A DNA stretch of 64,000 bases from Brevipalpus yothersi (lineage: Eukaryota; Arthropoda; Arachnida; Trombidiformes; Tenuipalpidae), in NCBI GenBank assembly GCA_003956705.1, contig QZCP01000017.1, positions 72,704 through 136,703 on the forward strand. Direction: 5' to 3'. The stretch's first letter is position 1; each line of letters begins with the position of its first letter. Position numbers and translations under genes: made by a program. The notes beneath the pieces were generated by a model. It was not told the origin of the DNA. It made no database searches and worked only from the letters and a program-made list of their open reading frames with translations. Shown here piece by piece: positions 12,655-25,294 of the stretch.

Positions 12655-15600
12655 GATGAGAGTGAAAAAATTGCATTCGGACACTGGTCATGGTTAGACC
12701 ATTCAAGTGGGGTAAGAGGCGAAGATGACAGGCTTGTATGCATGGTGATTAGAAGCCAGATCAGCGAGGCATATTGTTCACATCTTACACGAGAATTCAT
12801 GAAAGCATAAACATTGAGCATGATGAATGGACTGATGCACTCTCTTCAACGCCGCTTGATGATGTGGACAACGATCAGCCGATGGCAAATGATCAATATC
12901 TGCTCGATATTCTTGGGTGATAAAGTCAAGATGCGATTATTCAGGATAATGCTCTTGGAGCATTGAAATATTCTTTTCCTTTCTGAGCTACCATATTCAA
13001 TCAAGTGTCGATGATCGGATGCTTCAAATGAAGTGAGAAGTCTTTTCTCTTGTTTTCAAGATGATTGGATATTTTTTTGTCCACGCAATTATTTGATTAT
13101 TGTGAGGAGCTCTTGAAGAGGCAATATTTACATTGTGTTCCAATTTCATTAAATTATCATGTAAATTGAACAATTTCATCATATTTTTTGGAGCGAATTC
13201 ATGGCCAAAGGCCATCTTCGATGAATGGACTTGTACTTGCTTGTAAATAGCAGAAACAATAGTGTTTGAAAAGGAGCTTGAGTGGACTTGGACTGATTGG
13301 AAAACATGTCCTCTGTCGAATAAATTGAATTTAAATTCATTCGATCTTGTTCATCATCCATGCTTATGTGGGCGAAGTTGAACCGAAATTCTTTTCTCCC
13401 TTGGACAATATCATTACACAAGTCTCATTTGCATATTTATGGTGACAAGTAAAATTACTAGACTCGTATAATTAGTACCCAAAGGGCTAATTATAATTAG
13501 ATTTACACCATTCATCAGTGTTGTTGTGTATGATTTGAAATAGTCAAGATTTTTTTTTGTTTCCCAAGAACAACAATGCAAACATGGGCAATGAGGAGTG
13601 ATGCAAATCCGTGATAATTTAGATTTATGTCTTGCCCTGGAGGGACATCGATGACAGGCGTTCAAAGGCGCAAGTCTGTTGATAGTGATGAGGATCACTT
13701 TTTGAGGCCATTTCATGCTGAATCAAATCCACTACTTGGACTTGTGTGAGTGTGGCGAAGGAAACAGAGTAGATCTCAATTCGTGAATTTAATCCGATTT
13801 AAGTGAACCAATTGTATTGAGATAAGTTGAAACTTTTTTCCATGATTTGCCAAGTGGGAAAGAAATTTTTCTCCTATTTTTTGGCTAAAATTGAGCAAAA
13901 ATTGGACAAAATCGAGAGGATTATCAAATAAATACACTCTGATCACTGAGAGAGAGAAAGAACAGATTGTTGAATGATAACAAGAGCTTACCAATGTATA
14001 ATATGAAAACTTTTTCACAAAACATAGCTTGTTGAACATTTTTAGCCTTTTTGAGCTAAAAAAACTGTAACTTAGAATCGTGAGTAAACCATGTTCGTTA
14101 CTTTTGCCCTCAAGGAAGTGAGTTTTCCAGACCATGCAAAGAATTGAAGGAGAGAAGAGAAAAGGACCATTCTGAATTGATCTCAACCTCGTGGAATAGA
14201 TATAAACCCTGGGATTTTTTCGTGAGACAAGATGATAAGATACGATGGATTTTCTGGAGGAAATTTCTCCAAAATAATACCTCAATCTTGTAGCATGACC
14301 TGGAACCAAAGCCTTTTCTCAAATTCTTCTCCATCAGCCATCCATCTTTATCCATCAAACTGACAACACGCATATGTTAGGACATGAATTTGCCAAAAAA
14401 TTTTGGACAGAGTTGCACCTTCCAAAGTGATGATCAGCGAAAGTGGACAAGCTTTAAAGTAAATCCTTGGAAGAAGATGGAGAGAGGCTTGTGAATCAAT
14501 CAAAAAAGAATTCAAATCGAAGTACCTATTGAGTATAAGATTTTTCAACGGCTGCAATCTCTGGTAAAGAATATTCATTGCAAAATGGACACTTGAAATC
14601 GATTCTCAAGTTTTCGCCTTCAATCAGCTAATAAAATCGACTGAGTAAGATGAAAGAGAAAAATTCAATTCACTCAACCCCTAGGAATACTTTGACTATC
14701 TCATATTTCTTTACCTCCAGTTTTAGAGCATTTTAAGGAAAATTGAATGGACATTATTCCACAGCTTTATGGTCAAAAAGAATAAGTAATGAAAATTTCG
14801 GAATAAACTTTTCGAAACTATTGTGGAGCTCCAGTGCAACAACAATGCTTCAGTTGTACTTGCAGTGTTGGACAGGAAATTCACTTTTTTGCTTGCTTTC
14901 ATTTCTCGCTTACTCCTCACACAATTGACCATATCCGAGATTATTCAAAACTTTTTTAAACTGATAATCACATCAGTTTGATGATTCATCTCACAGGACC
15001 ATTCTCTCTGCCAGCCTCAGTGGTACACTTATTCGCCCCTGGACATCGGAAGCGGAAATGATGCTTTCTCTCCTGAGGTAAGATGAAGAGAGCTGGAGGT
15101 GTTAAATTATGGCTTCTGAGAAATAAATTTGAAATAGCTATTCATAGAATTTGGTCATTCAAATCTCCGGTCATGACTTAAACTTACGATAAAATGGGCA
15201 GTAAAAAATTTTTCCTCCCTCTCCCAACTATCAAAGTAAAATTTGTGAAAAGATTCAAAAGATGCTCCATAATTCTGAGATAAAGGTCCAACTTAAAATT
15301 GCTCCATACTTTCATAAACTTTTATGACCAACGACAGTTCTATCCAGATTAGATCATTGGTGAAGAGGAAAGATATTCGAAGATATCATACAACAGAGTG
15401 ATCCAACTTGTAAGGGAAGAAAGAATTAGTTTGGTTCCTATGTTTACCAAAGAGAATAAACGGTAATGAAGGCTGAAAGAGTAGTAAAAGAAGATTTTTT
15501 TCAGAGTCTTTATCATCATTTCATTTTCACTGCAATGTTTACTCGAACACTATTACTATATACTATGTACTCGGTGACTGAATCATGTCAGAAGCACCAT

Positions 15601-17699
15601 CGCATGCTGAGAGTGGAGATAATTTCGATGCTATTGATGAAGGAAACATGCAATGGAAAGGTATTTTTTTCGATTCTTCATAACTCACTGATTCTATATC
15701 GAGCTATGATTTTAATTAGAGATGAGCTTAGTGAATTCTCTGTTAAACCGAAAGGAAGAGAAAGAATAGCACATTCTCTGTTTTTCTTGAGCTCTCAGCG
15801 TTCCGAATACAGCTATCATTCACTGTTGAGGACAATTTTCAAGACCTCATCGGGAGAGAGAGAGAGAGAAAAGAGAAGAAAAAAGTTTCTCTAATGGACT
15901 AAGGTTCATTGAATTCAGATGGTCTAATGAGAGACTCTATTGAGCATTTTTCGTCATAAAATAGGAATCCATTTCAAGTCATGTAGATGTGAAGAAATAA
16001 AGTAGAGCATCACAAATAAAATACACACACACATTGAATCAAATAATCTTTTCTTTTGCCATGCTGTATATCTCGTTCACGGTAGAACTTTTCCTTCAGT
16101 TTCATCTATACACATCCCTAACCCACTCTGTCCCATTAGATCAGCTCCATTCACCATAGAATCACCTTCCAATACAATTAGCATTCATTGCACCTCACAA
16201 ATTGTGGGTCCAAACAAAAAAAAAGAGTTCCGAGAGGGGAAAGAGAAAGAGAAAGAGAATAAAAAAAGAGGAAGCCATGATAGGGTATAAGATGATCTTG
16301 AAACTGAATTAAACTAATCCTGTTAAAAATCTGATTTCAATTGAATTTGGGTGTGAGTATGATGCTCAAAGCTGCCACCATGTAGGTGTAGAAGGGAGAG
16401 AATACATGCAAGGAGGAAGAAGTGATGATAAAACAGGAAATTTGATTAAAAATTATCATCACCCAAACTTGAGGCGAATCCATAAATGATGATCATGGGA
16501 GGTATTATTTGATCTTGGCGGAAAAAAAGGGTTGAAATTGATGAGAATGCTCCGGTATTAACTTGCAAACCATGAAAGAAAAGCTGAAGTGATGGAAGGC
16601 GAAAAAATTTGCATAATGAAAAAGATCCGTTAAGATGATTATCATAAAAGCGTTTGTAAACGCATTCAAGCAAGCAACAAATGCCAATGTATTCCTAATT
16701 ACTGTTTTTTTTATTGATGAAAGTGAGTTAGGCTTGTCAATGGGTGGTGTGGAAGCGGAAGGATCATTGTGCAAAGCCATAAGCTCTCATGGTGGATGAA
16801 AACAAGCACAAATTTGAATAGCAAAAAAAAGTAGGAAGGGGTTAAATCGGTTGAGAACGTGAATAAAAAATGTGTAACAAGAATATACTGATAAAAACAT
16901 TGTCACATGATGATAATAAAAACTATCATAGGAAGATGGAGAGAGAGAGAAAGAAAGAGCTGAATTATAGTGGAACAAGTTCCTTATTATCCTCTTTTTG
17001 AACTACAACATGGAATGATCACAATTAACTTGATAGCTTCTCTTCATCATGCTGCAACATTTCCAATCGATCTTAAAACGGGAGCCTTACTTTAGCAAGA
17101 GCCTCAACTAAGTTCAGTAATTATTAGCAGTCTAATTTTACTTTGATAAAAAAAATTCCCAAGGCAAAGCTCACGGTAATATCTAGTCGCTTGACACGCG
17201 TCTTGGCAGCTTTTTATGGCCTTTGTGATGAAGAAATAATAAGAAAAAAAGAGCTGATATAAGATACCTCATCTCAAATGTACGCTCGCTTGTATGCCCA
17301 TAATAGGTCCAATTGATCAAAGCTTATTAGGATGAAAGAGATCATTCTTGTGGAAAACAATCGCTGCAAATAAGTGTAGCAATTTGGTTGAGAAGTTTTT
17401 TTTTCTTCAGATTTTAGAAAAATTTTTCATATCAATCTTGTTAACTGATATATGCATGAAAATTTTTCTCAAATCATTAGCAAGCGAGAAGAGATGAAAC
17501 CTGGAAAACACAATTCTAATATGATCAAGATATTTTCATTCACACACAGAGCAAAAAGAGCGGCAAAGTATAGGTTCGACTAAAATTTTCGCCGAAAGAG
17601 AGACTTTTTCGGCAATAGACCACTGCGCGTGGGTAAATCATAACAATGGTCTATGGAAAATCGAGAGGAACCAGAGAGATGAGGGATGAAACAGAGAGG

Positions 17700-17702
<3 letters not shown>

Positions 17703-17753
<51 letters not shown>
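17703..17753. repeat. (GA)n microsatellite
   Basis: Pure AG run of about 50 nt, 400 nt upstream of the ORF at 18164. Confidence 0.95.
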
Positions 17754-17756
<3 letters not shown>

Positions 17757-18163
17757 TGGGAGGAAGTGGGAGAGCTGTCAGTGGGCCACATACTACAAGT
17801 AGCAACACTTTATCAGTGAGCGGCAAAACATTTTCGGCATCAGTTGCCTCTTGTGATTCGTCTGGTAAACATCATAGAATGTCCTGATTCAATTTACTCC
17901 TACTGCTTGTACACCTAATCCATTCTAGTCATATACACATATAAACTTTTCTCGTCATTCCATTTACATCATCTGGTATCACACACACAATCTTGATGCT
18001 TGATTTGTGTCCATTGGTATACGAAGTGAAGTCATTGAAGAACTTATATTGTGGGTACTAATTTTTTGTACAACTAGTCAACAAGCTATTTACTCAACTG
18101 TGCTGAAATATTTTCAACTCATCTCGGACTCTTTGTGCTCATCAATTCTGTACGATCTCCAAA

Positions 18164-18730
18164 ATGCTCATCCCAAACAGTTCATTAGTGTCTCCCTCCT
18201 CATCAGCTTCTCTTGATGCCTCTTACTCAACACAAAGACCTCATGCATCAAGCTCATTATCATCTTTACCTGATATTATCCAAGATGTTCAGTCCAGATA
18301 TCGATCTGCTTCCAATTGCTTATATCGTCTTCCATCATCATCTGATATGCTCCATCTGAACACACTCCATCAACAACAATCACCAAATGCTCCATCATCA
18401 GTCGATGCTGCGTCAGCTTGGCCAGACGATCCACCAGCTGAGGAGACACTGTTGAAAGAGATTGGCCAATCTTTGAGATGGGTAAGCAACGAATTCGATC
18501 GATCTCGTGATGTACAGAGGGTTCGAATAATTTTGGATGTAAAATTTCCATCATGGACATTCACTCTGTCGGGAGCATTCCAAGCAACAAAAGCCCTTTT
18601 TTGTATCAAATTCTTAATGAACAGTATGTCCTTTCTGATTCCTTCCTGCTCTCCTTCATCCAATACAAGTGAGGAGAGAAGTTCATCCAAAAACAAACTG
18701 CCACAGTTATCCTTATGTCCCAATTTGTAA
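18164..18730 (+). CDS. hypothetical Ser-rich protein with a BH3-like segment
   Basis: This is an uninterrupted 188-codon frame with a good start context (CCAAAATG) and an AATAAA 41 nt after the stop, so it can be read as a complete single-exon gene. Residues 1-90 are Ser-, Pro- and Gln-rich and probably disordered. Residues 99-114 read EIGQSLRWVSNEFDRS. They keep the spacing of hydrophobic positions (I100, L104, V107, F111), the Arg after Leu and the acidic-hydrophobic pair seen in BH3 motifs of Bim, Puma and nematode EGL-1. The usual small residue plus Asp is Ser108-Asn109 here. Residues 135-160 are moderately hydrophobic and could be a weak membrane tail. A GTAAGC after W106 could be a splice donor; using it would cut the motif in half. 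If real, the protein would promote apoptosis by binding Bcl-2 relatives. The BH3 reading is inference and the gene itself is unproven. Confidence 0.45.
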   Translation: MLIPNSSLVSPSSSASLDASYSTQRPHASSSLSSLPDIIQDVQSRYRSASNCLYRLPSSSDMLHLNTLHQQQSPNAPSSVDAASAWPDDPPAEETLLKEIGQSLRWVSNEFDRSRDVQRVRIILDVKFPSWTFTLSGAFQATKALFCIKFLMNSMSFLIPSCSPSSNTSEERSSSKNKLPQLSLCPNL

Positions 18731-18771
18731 TCACTCTTTCTTATCATCATATATATTTGCTTCAATCATTG

Positions 18772-18777
18772 AATAAA
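18772..18777 (+). terminator. poly(A) signal AATAAA
   Basis: A canonical hexamer 41 nt after the stop of the 18164-18730 frame, a normal spacing for a short 3' UTR. It is one of the arguments that the frame is a real transcript end. Confidence 0.5.
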
Positions 18778-19039
18778 AAGTCCGATGAAAAAAAACCGTA
18801 AAATATATCGTTTCAATATCTTTCTGGTGATGCTTTGAATCGAGATACAGTATCAAATCACTTCACATGGAGTCGACTTTCAAAAAAGAGAATATTATCA
18901 TTATTATTATTATTTTAACACTTTTGGGTGATAGTTTTGACAATACAACTTACCGGACAAAACAAAAACACACTTCACACACACTTAAAGTGGTGAGTTG
19001 GGTAAAAAAATCACATCCCCTTAATCCATTCGTCAACAG

Positions 19040-19163
19040 ATGGGTTTACCATGGATGATAATGGTGATGATGATTGTGATGATGCTGATGGGTCAACACA
19101 TCCTCGATGAGCCTGATGGAGGGTCCATCATCAAATGTACTGGAGTCGAATTGAATTGCCAAA
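19040..19163 (+). CDS. candidate first exon of a secreted protein
   Basis: The frame starts with ATG, runs through a Met/Val/Ile-rich hydrophobic stretch that could be a signal peptide (residues 6-18), continues into GQHILDEPDGG and two cysteines, and stops at a strong GTAAGTGTG donor in phase 1. A phase-compatible stretch beginning QYWNGFSISMPNVEEDD follows an acceptor at 21199 and could be a second exon, stop at 21345. The Met-rich part is also what a translated GATGAT repeat looks like, so the evidence is weak. No family recognised. Confidence 0.2.
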
Positions 19164-20689
19164 GTAAGTGTGTTTGTCCAAGCAATGAGATCATTTCTTT
19201 GTTTTGGTCACCCTTGTCATCCATGACTAAGGAAAGTCCATCAAATGGGAAGAAGAGAAAGAGAGAGAGAATGTCCATTATAATGCCAAACATTGGAGGA
19301 GAGTAAGTATTGATGGAGAAAAAGAGGGAACAAAAAAAATCATCCCATGAAAATAGCATATCGAATGGAAAAAGGAAACAGCTTGATGGAAAAAAACATG
19401 TAAGCCAAATGAATATTGGTTGAGTGGACATGAGAGTGGAAAGAAAGTGTGAACAATAATGAGGTTAAGGATGAGATGTACATTTATCGAGGGGAGAGAA
19501 GGAAAAAACGATAGAGAATCCAATGGACAATATTTTCACAGAGGCAAAGACAGAGAGAGAGAGAATGATAATAGCTGAACGGATAAGAGGAAGAGAGAGA
19601 AACGAATCAGTGATAATATGTACACGGTATTTGATGGATAAATGCTGAGTGTACACGGTCGAGAGGACCAAGAAGAAGAAGAAAAAAATGATGCCCTGAA
19701 CATATGACAAGTGAGATGTGGAAGAAAAATGATGTTATGAGAGATCATAATTGGATAAACTTAGTATCGGTCAGCTAATCACACCCAGTAGTTGAGAGGA
19801 AGAGAGGAAATACGAAAGAGCACCCAAGTTTGGTGATGTTAGTGGGTTGTGTTTGGTGGGGTTGACATGAATGGTAATGCAATAGAATTTGCAAGCTTAG
19901 AGAGAGAAAAAAACGATTGCAACATTTTTCTCGCTGTTTTTCCATCATCTTGTGATCGCATTTGGATAGTCAGGATCATTTTCGGCTGATAAAGATGATG
20001 GCGGCAAATTTTCTCTCTCTCTTTCCATTCTCTTTTCTCCCTATTTCAGTTTCTCTCTTACACTAACTTGATGATCATTCGATGATCTCATCTCTCACCC
20101 ATGTATGTGTGTGGTCAATGGTGACCATTGAGTCCTCTTGGACTGTTTCCTTCCACTCTCTTGATGCAATCTCTATCCATAGCTTTCGATGGAACAACTA
20201 CTATACACTCAATTCGGATTAAAGTCCACTCAATGGTCAGCCTTAATGGGGACGACATTAACTATTAGCAGACCAAAGCGATCTCTTACATGTATACCAC
20301 CACTTAGCGAATGTTGAAAGCTGTGTCTTGTGGTCACGGTGATGAGTAGGTAAAATTAGTGGTCAAAAATGATTCGGCTGATTCAGGATCATTAGCACCA
20401 AAATGCCAAGCGATGCGAGGAGCTAGCACATTTCCCTCCCCATCAGGTCCCTCTGCTTGATGACGAAACCCAGATATCATTTTTCAGAGGTTTTCATTTG
20501 CAATTATCAGACGACTGCTGGCGTTAATCAATTCATTCCAACAAGTAGTTTTCGGCGGTTTGAATTCCTAATTAAGTAGATGTTCGATCGTGAATGAGTT
20601 CAAGAATCAATTTCTGAGCTTTTATCTGTGGGAGGGCCAGAGAAAGAATATTACAATGATGCAATAAATTAGTTAGTTGTCTTACTTAC

Positions 20690-20809
20690 TGACCAGTGAT
20701 CCATGTTTCGATTAGCAAAAACACATTGACTTTTCCCATGATCATATAGAGTTTCGTGTCCTGAGACGATTTGTTGACACCAGAATCTAACACCAAACAG
20801 TGACTTATC
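20690..20809 (-). CDS. candidate 120-nt internal exon, identity unknown
   Basis: On the minus strand exactly 40 codons lie between an acceptor (GGCACTTACAG) and a strong donor (GTAAGTAAG). In phase 0 the block reads DKSLFGVRFWCQQIVSGHET and continues to NRNMDHWS. A second frame is open too and contains LYMIMGKV, which vaguely recalls NTR/C345C domains. Two open frames mean the product cannot be decided. No neighbouring exon was found on either side. Confidence 0.25.
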
Positions 20810-22836
20810 CTGTAAGTGCCAGAGATCAGAATGTTTTACGATCAGCGACTCCTGGAACACTGATTCGATAAACTGGTGGATTTGGTGGTCATTCAATCAG
20901 AAGTGATGATTTCATTGATTATTTGTTGAGTACTCAAAATTTCGAGGATGCCATAAACTGATTATGTATGTCGGTGGAACAGATCATACGATGTTTACCA
21001 TTGATTGTAGATGTGAAATGCATACCCTTGAAGTGTGAAAATAGGGATAAGGTTCGCATTGATTAGCCGGGTCGAAAAATAATACTGTATCAGCTCAAAG
21101 AGAGAAAGATATGAATTAGATTTTGATCATGAAAAGTGTCTGAGCTCACCAAAGTTTCATTTATAATGTGTATGTATGTGTGTACATTCCCTATTCAAGA
21201 TCAGTATTGGAATGGATTCTCTATCTCTATGCCAAATGTGGAGGAAGATGATATTGATGGTGGTAAATGGAGCAACGATATGGTTTTGAACCATTTCTAC
21301 TGGATCCTTCAAGATTATTACATTGTTATAGTCATCGCTGAATAGATTGAGCAAACATTTCCAATTGCTTCCACAGAAATGTGATGCTTTCAACATGCTT
21401 TCCAACTACTAAGCCATAATAATGTCCACTCGTAATATGGTAACATTAATTGCAATCGCCATAAAAAGAAGAGAGACAGAAAAGTATAAAGATCATAAAC
21501 TGTAGAAGAGAGAGAAAGAAAGATAATATGAAATGGTCTTGAGAAATGGAAATAATCTGGTTAACAAAGACATGGTAGCAAAAACAAGTGATCATATTTG
21601 CAAGAGAAAGACAATTCAATGGTCAACTCACGTAATAGTGAACAGAGACATACATTTTGGGAATGTAAAAATTGATAATGATTATCAGTGACTTGAGAGT
21701 GGTCATGTTTTATGAATTGAGAATACAGTCAAATCCAATTCAATGGTCACCAGAGACAATCCAAAGCTCCAACCAATTGTTGATGAAATCAAATTACATT
21801 CCCAATGTCTTGGCTTGGTAGGTCAATAGAGAAAGTTAAGCTTCAGACATTGAAATCATGCCAACTCATAAAAAAATTAATTGTTCACATGTTCATGTCC
21901 ACATTGCCATACGATGGCAATCACTTAGATTCTGATCACGTATGATTACACATACACCGAAATGATTAGTTAACATTGAAATTATCATCATCATCAGAAG
22001 GATGTAGAAAAGAGAAAAAAAAATTTCATCATGAGAAGGCATTTCTCATGTCTGTCTCATGTGTTACAAACATGTGAAGACATTGAAATATAATACCCAA
22101 AATGGTCATGGATAAATTGAATCAAATCAAATCACACCAACAACATCAACATGAGACAGTGTCCATGGACAGATGAACATGAAGCATTGGATCAAAATTC
22201 ACACAATTGGAAGGTGAAAAATTTAACACTGTACATCACTCAGCCAAACTGGATAATCATCATCATGGTTAACATCATGAACTTCATGGTGATGATAATA
22301 TAAATGATGATGATGAAACACTACCAACATGATTATGATTATGTAATCTATTTTATTCATTTTATTTTCATCAAGTTTACGCGCCCTTTGATTGGTTCAT
22401 CTCATTTTTCAAAAATTGATTTGCGAATCAAATAACATTCATATTGATTCGGTTATTTAAACCATTTTGTATTCGAGTGAATCAAGTTAGTTTCAAATTA
22501 TACTTCCAACCGGAGAAGTGATTATCGCCTAATTCAACACTTGACATTTGTGGTGGTTAATATTGTTGTTTTTCTTTTTTTTCTATGGTTAATTACTCTA
22601 TTATATCATCATCGCGACCAATGTTGCTGCTAGTAATTATCTTTTCCAATTAATTACGATGTGCATGTAATTATTCATCATCATTTGGGATTTTTTTAAT
22701 TTCATCAAAATTTCTCTTCATCATCAGTCAATCGTCATCAGTTGACATCATCATTTCTTCATTGATTGTGAGATTGTGTTTTTTTTTGTCGGTGTGATCA
22801 GTAGCTGATCTCTTTTTTTGAGAAAAATAATCAAAA
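20810..22836. other. upstream region of the carboxypeptidase gene
   Basis: No gene recognised. Two CAATGGTCA copies lie at 21617 and 21741. Between about 22.1 and 22.8 kb the DNA is very AT-rich with CATCAT/GATGAT runs; the 5' UTR and promoter of the carboxypeptidase should lie here, but I cannot place the transcription start. Confidence 0.6.
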
Positions 22837-25241
22837 ATGATTCGTTTTCAGCAATTATTTTTGATTACCACCATGATCACAATTTTTATTTTCACTTCTA
22901 CTGTGATTGGAAGTGCTTCATCCAATGTAAAATATTATGAAATTCAAATTCCTATGAATGATTCTCGAATTTATGATCGTGTTGGTCGTCTAATTGATGA
23001 TGGCCAAATAATGGGTCCTGATAGAATTTTCAATCAAACAATGGTCAAACTATTGGCCACCGAAAATGCTACCCATGAATTGCAAGCGATTGCTGGTGAC
23101 ATGATGTTGATTGTTTCGAGGTAAAAATTTGTTTACCATGATTAGAGTAAAAAAACGGTGTGAATCGATTTTGCATCAATCTGATTGGAATAATTTTTAA
23201 TTATCTAGTGAACATGAACCTGACACAAGAAGTGATTCAGATAGTTTAGAGAGTCCACATCAATTCATCCGAAAATCTCGACCTGATTTTTTTACCGACT
23301 ATCGACGTTATCCGGAGATGGCTCAGTATGCCCAAGAATTGGTATCATCCTATCCTGATCTGATGTCCATGGAAATTTTCGGAAAATCTTTCGAAAATCG
23401 TGATCTCATTCTTTTCAAAATCGGAAGTCGATCTAATTCAGAGAAACCAATTATATGGATTGATGCTGGAATTCATGCTCGTGAATGGATTGCTTCAGCA
23501 TCCGCTTTCTACATTGCTAGTCAATTGCCTGTCCAATATCATGCCGATCCAGTAATAAAACAATTGCTTGACCATTATGACTTCTATATTGCACCCATGG
23601 TTAATCCCGATGGCTACGAATATACCCACACAACGGTAAGCAACCCTTTCGAATAATAAACATGGGCAGCAAGATCCCTGTAATTTTCCAAGAGAATTAG
23701 CGCTTCAAAAGTTATTGCAAATCTATCAAGAGCTATCTTGACTTTCGCATCTTATTTTGACATGGAACGAATCATTAATGAAACCTTATCATCATTCGAT
23801 TTCAAGTAGAACCGCTTTTGGCGCAAAACTCGATCAAATCACAGCAAAGGTCAGTGTATTGGTGTTGATGCTAATCGAAACTTTGGTTACAAATGGATGG
23901 GTAAGACAATCAAGTGGGCAATTTAATTAGATTGATGTGATATAATTTCATTTAATTTCTTTCCATTTCAGTTGAAGGTGCAAGTAACAATCCTTGTGCT
24001 GAAACTTATGCTGGACCAAAGGCTTTCTCGGAGCCTGAAACTCAGGCAATCAGAGACTATCTGTTAAAGTTCACTCGTGATAATGGTTCACAAATCAAAG
24101 CATATCTAACTCTCCATTGCTTCTCAGAACAATGGCTTTTTCCATGGGGATATAATAAGGAAGTTCCACCGAATGCTAAACAATTAGAAGAAAAAGCTCG
24201 AATAGCGGTTGAAGCTATGGGCCGTACAAAAAGCAAATACTTAATAGGTCCAAGTGGCAAGACTCTATGTAAGTTGGAATGATTCGAATACTCTTCTCAA
24301 TATTCCACAGGCAATTGATGAGCATATTGAAAATTTGTCACAAAATTCGAAAGTATCAAAGGCGTTTTAAACATAATCAGCCAGAATGGGCAAGCATTGA
24401 GATTGATTTACGATTCATCTCTCCTGGAACTTTCAGCATTCAATAGTAGTAGGAAGCAACTATTATAACTTTCAATCTTTTTCTATTGAAAAAGTAATGA
24501 TTTCATCATAGATTTGATGAATGTTGACAATAGTGTGGTTGGAAGACTTTCAATAGTATTCGAATTCAATCATACATGCAAAAGATTTGATAGAAAAGCA
24601 AAATCTGTCAGCTCTTTGCTCACTTCTCATTCTAAGTGTTAATGATCCTGATGAGTTACATTCAGAATGTCTAGTATAATCATCATACCATGCATACCAT
24701 ATGAGGCTCATATCTTGCATGAAATTGATCCACTCTTTGGAATAATATTCACGCATGAATTGATAACTCATTCACATCTATTATCTTCCTTTTGGTCTGG
24801 CATGTTTTTCCACTAACCAACCAGCTCCACAGTATTTATTTGAGCGTACAGTAATTGAAGCCAAAACCATGGGGCTAACCTAACCATTTGGACCCGCGAG
24901 CCTGTAAGGTGCAAAATTTTTCGATTGAGAGACCATGAATTCATATCAATTTATACTCTCCATTCTTTTTGTATTCCAGTTGAAAGTGTATGAAAGGGGC
25001 GAAATATTTCACTTGTTGCGGCCTTTTTGACACTTTTCAATTCAAGCCATATTCCATGAATAGTTGATCCCTTGACAATCGTAATAATCGAACCAACAGT
25101 TAACCATACCCGCTTCCACACACACACACACATACATATACATATACATAGCCATTCCCTCTCTCTTTCTCCATACACAACTATTTGTAATACAGTTTTG
25201 TCGACACCATAGTTTATTTCCTTCCTCCTCTTTCTATTTGG

Positions 25242-25294
<53 letters not shown>

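Larger units (their letters stand above)
8131..18163. other. gene-poor stretch, no gene recognised
   Basis: Ten kilobases without a recognisable product. It holds GA/CT tracts near 12.6 and 17.7 kb and one copy of CAATGGTCA at 9578. On the minus strand between about 13.6 and 14.7 kb several overlapping frames stay open (177, 100 and 87 codons), one with a Cys-rich stretch, but splice sites and frames contradict each other. A TATAAAC sequence near 17940 lies about 220 nt upstream of the ORF at 18164. Confidence 0.6.
18731..20689. other. intergenic stretch with one exon-like segment
   Basis: No clear gene. It includes the poly(A) signal of the preceding ORF, an ATT-rich patch near 18900, purine-rich DNA at 19.2-19.7 kb, two exact CAATGGTCA copies (20122 and 20231) and a perfect 15-nt palindrome built from that word at 20116-20130. 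Confidence 0.6.

Noticed and set aside
12383..12821. Long frames rich in Ser-Leu or Arg-Glu repeats (here and at about 6110, 27118, 33206, 40725, 49426 and 50576)
   Set aside because: They are translations of (CT)n/(GA)n microsatellites, which never create stops in some frames.
18276..18765. Two minus-strand frames opposite the 188-codon Ser-rich ORF
   Set aside because: They mirror the plus-strand frame; the plus strand has the better start context, composition and a poly(A) signal.
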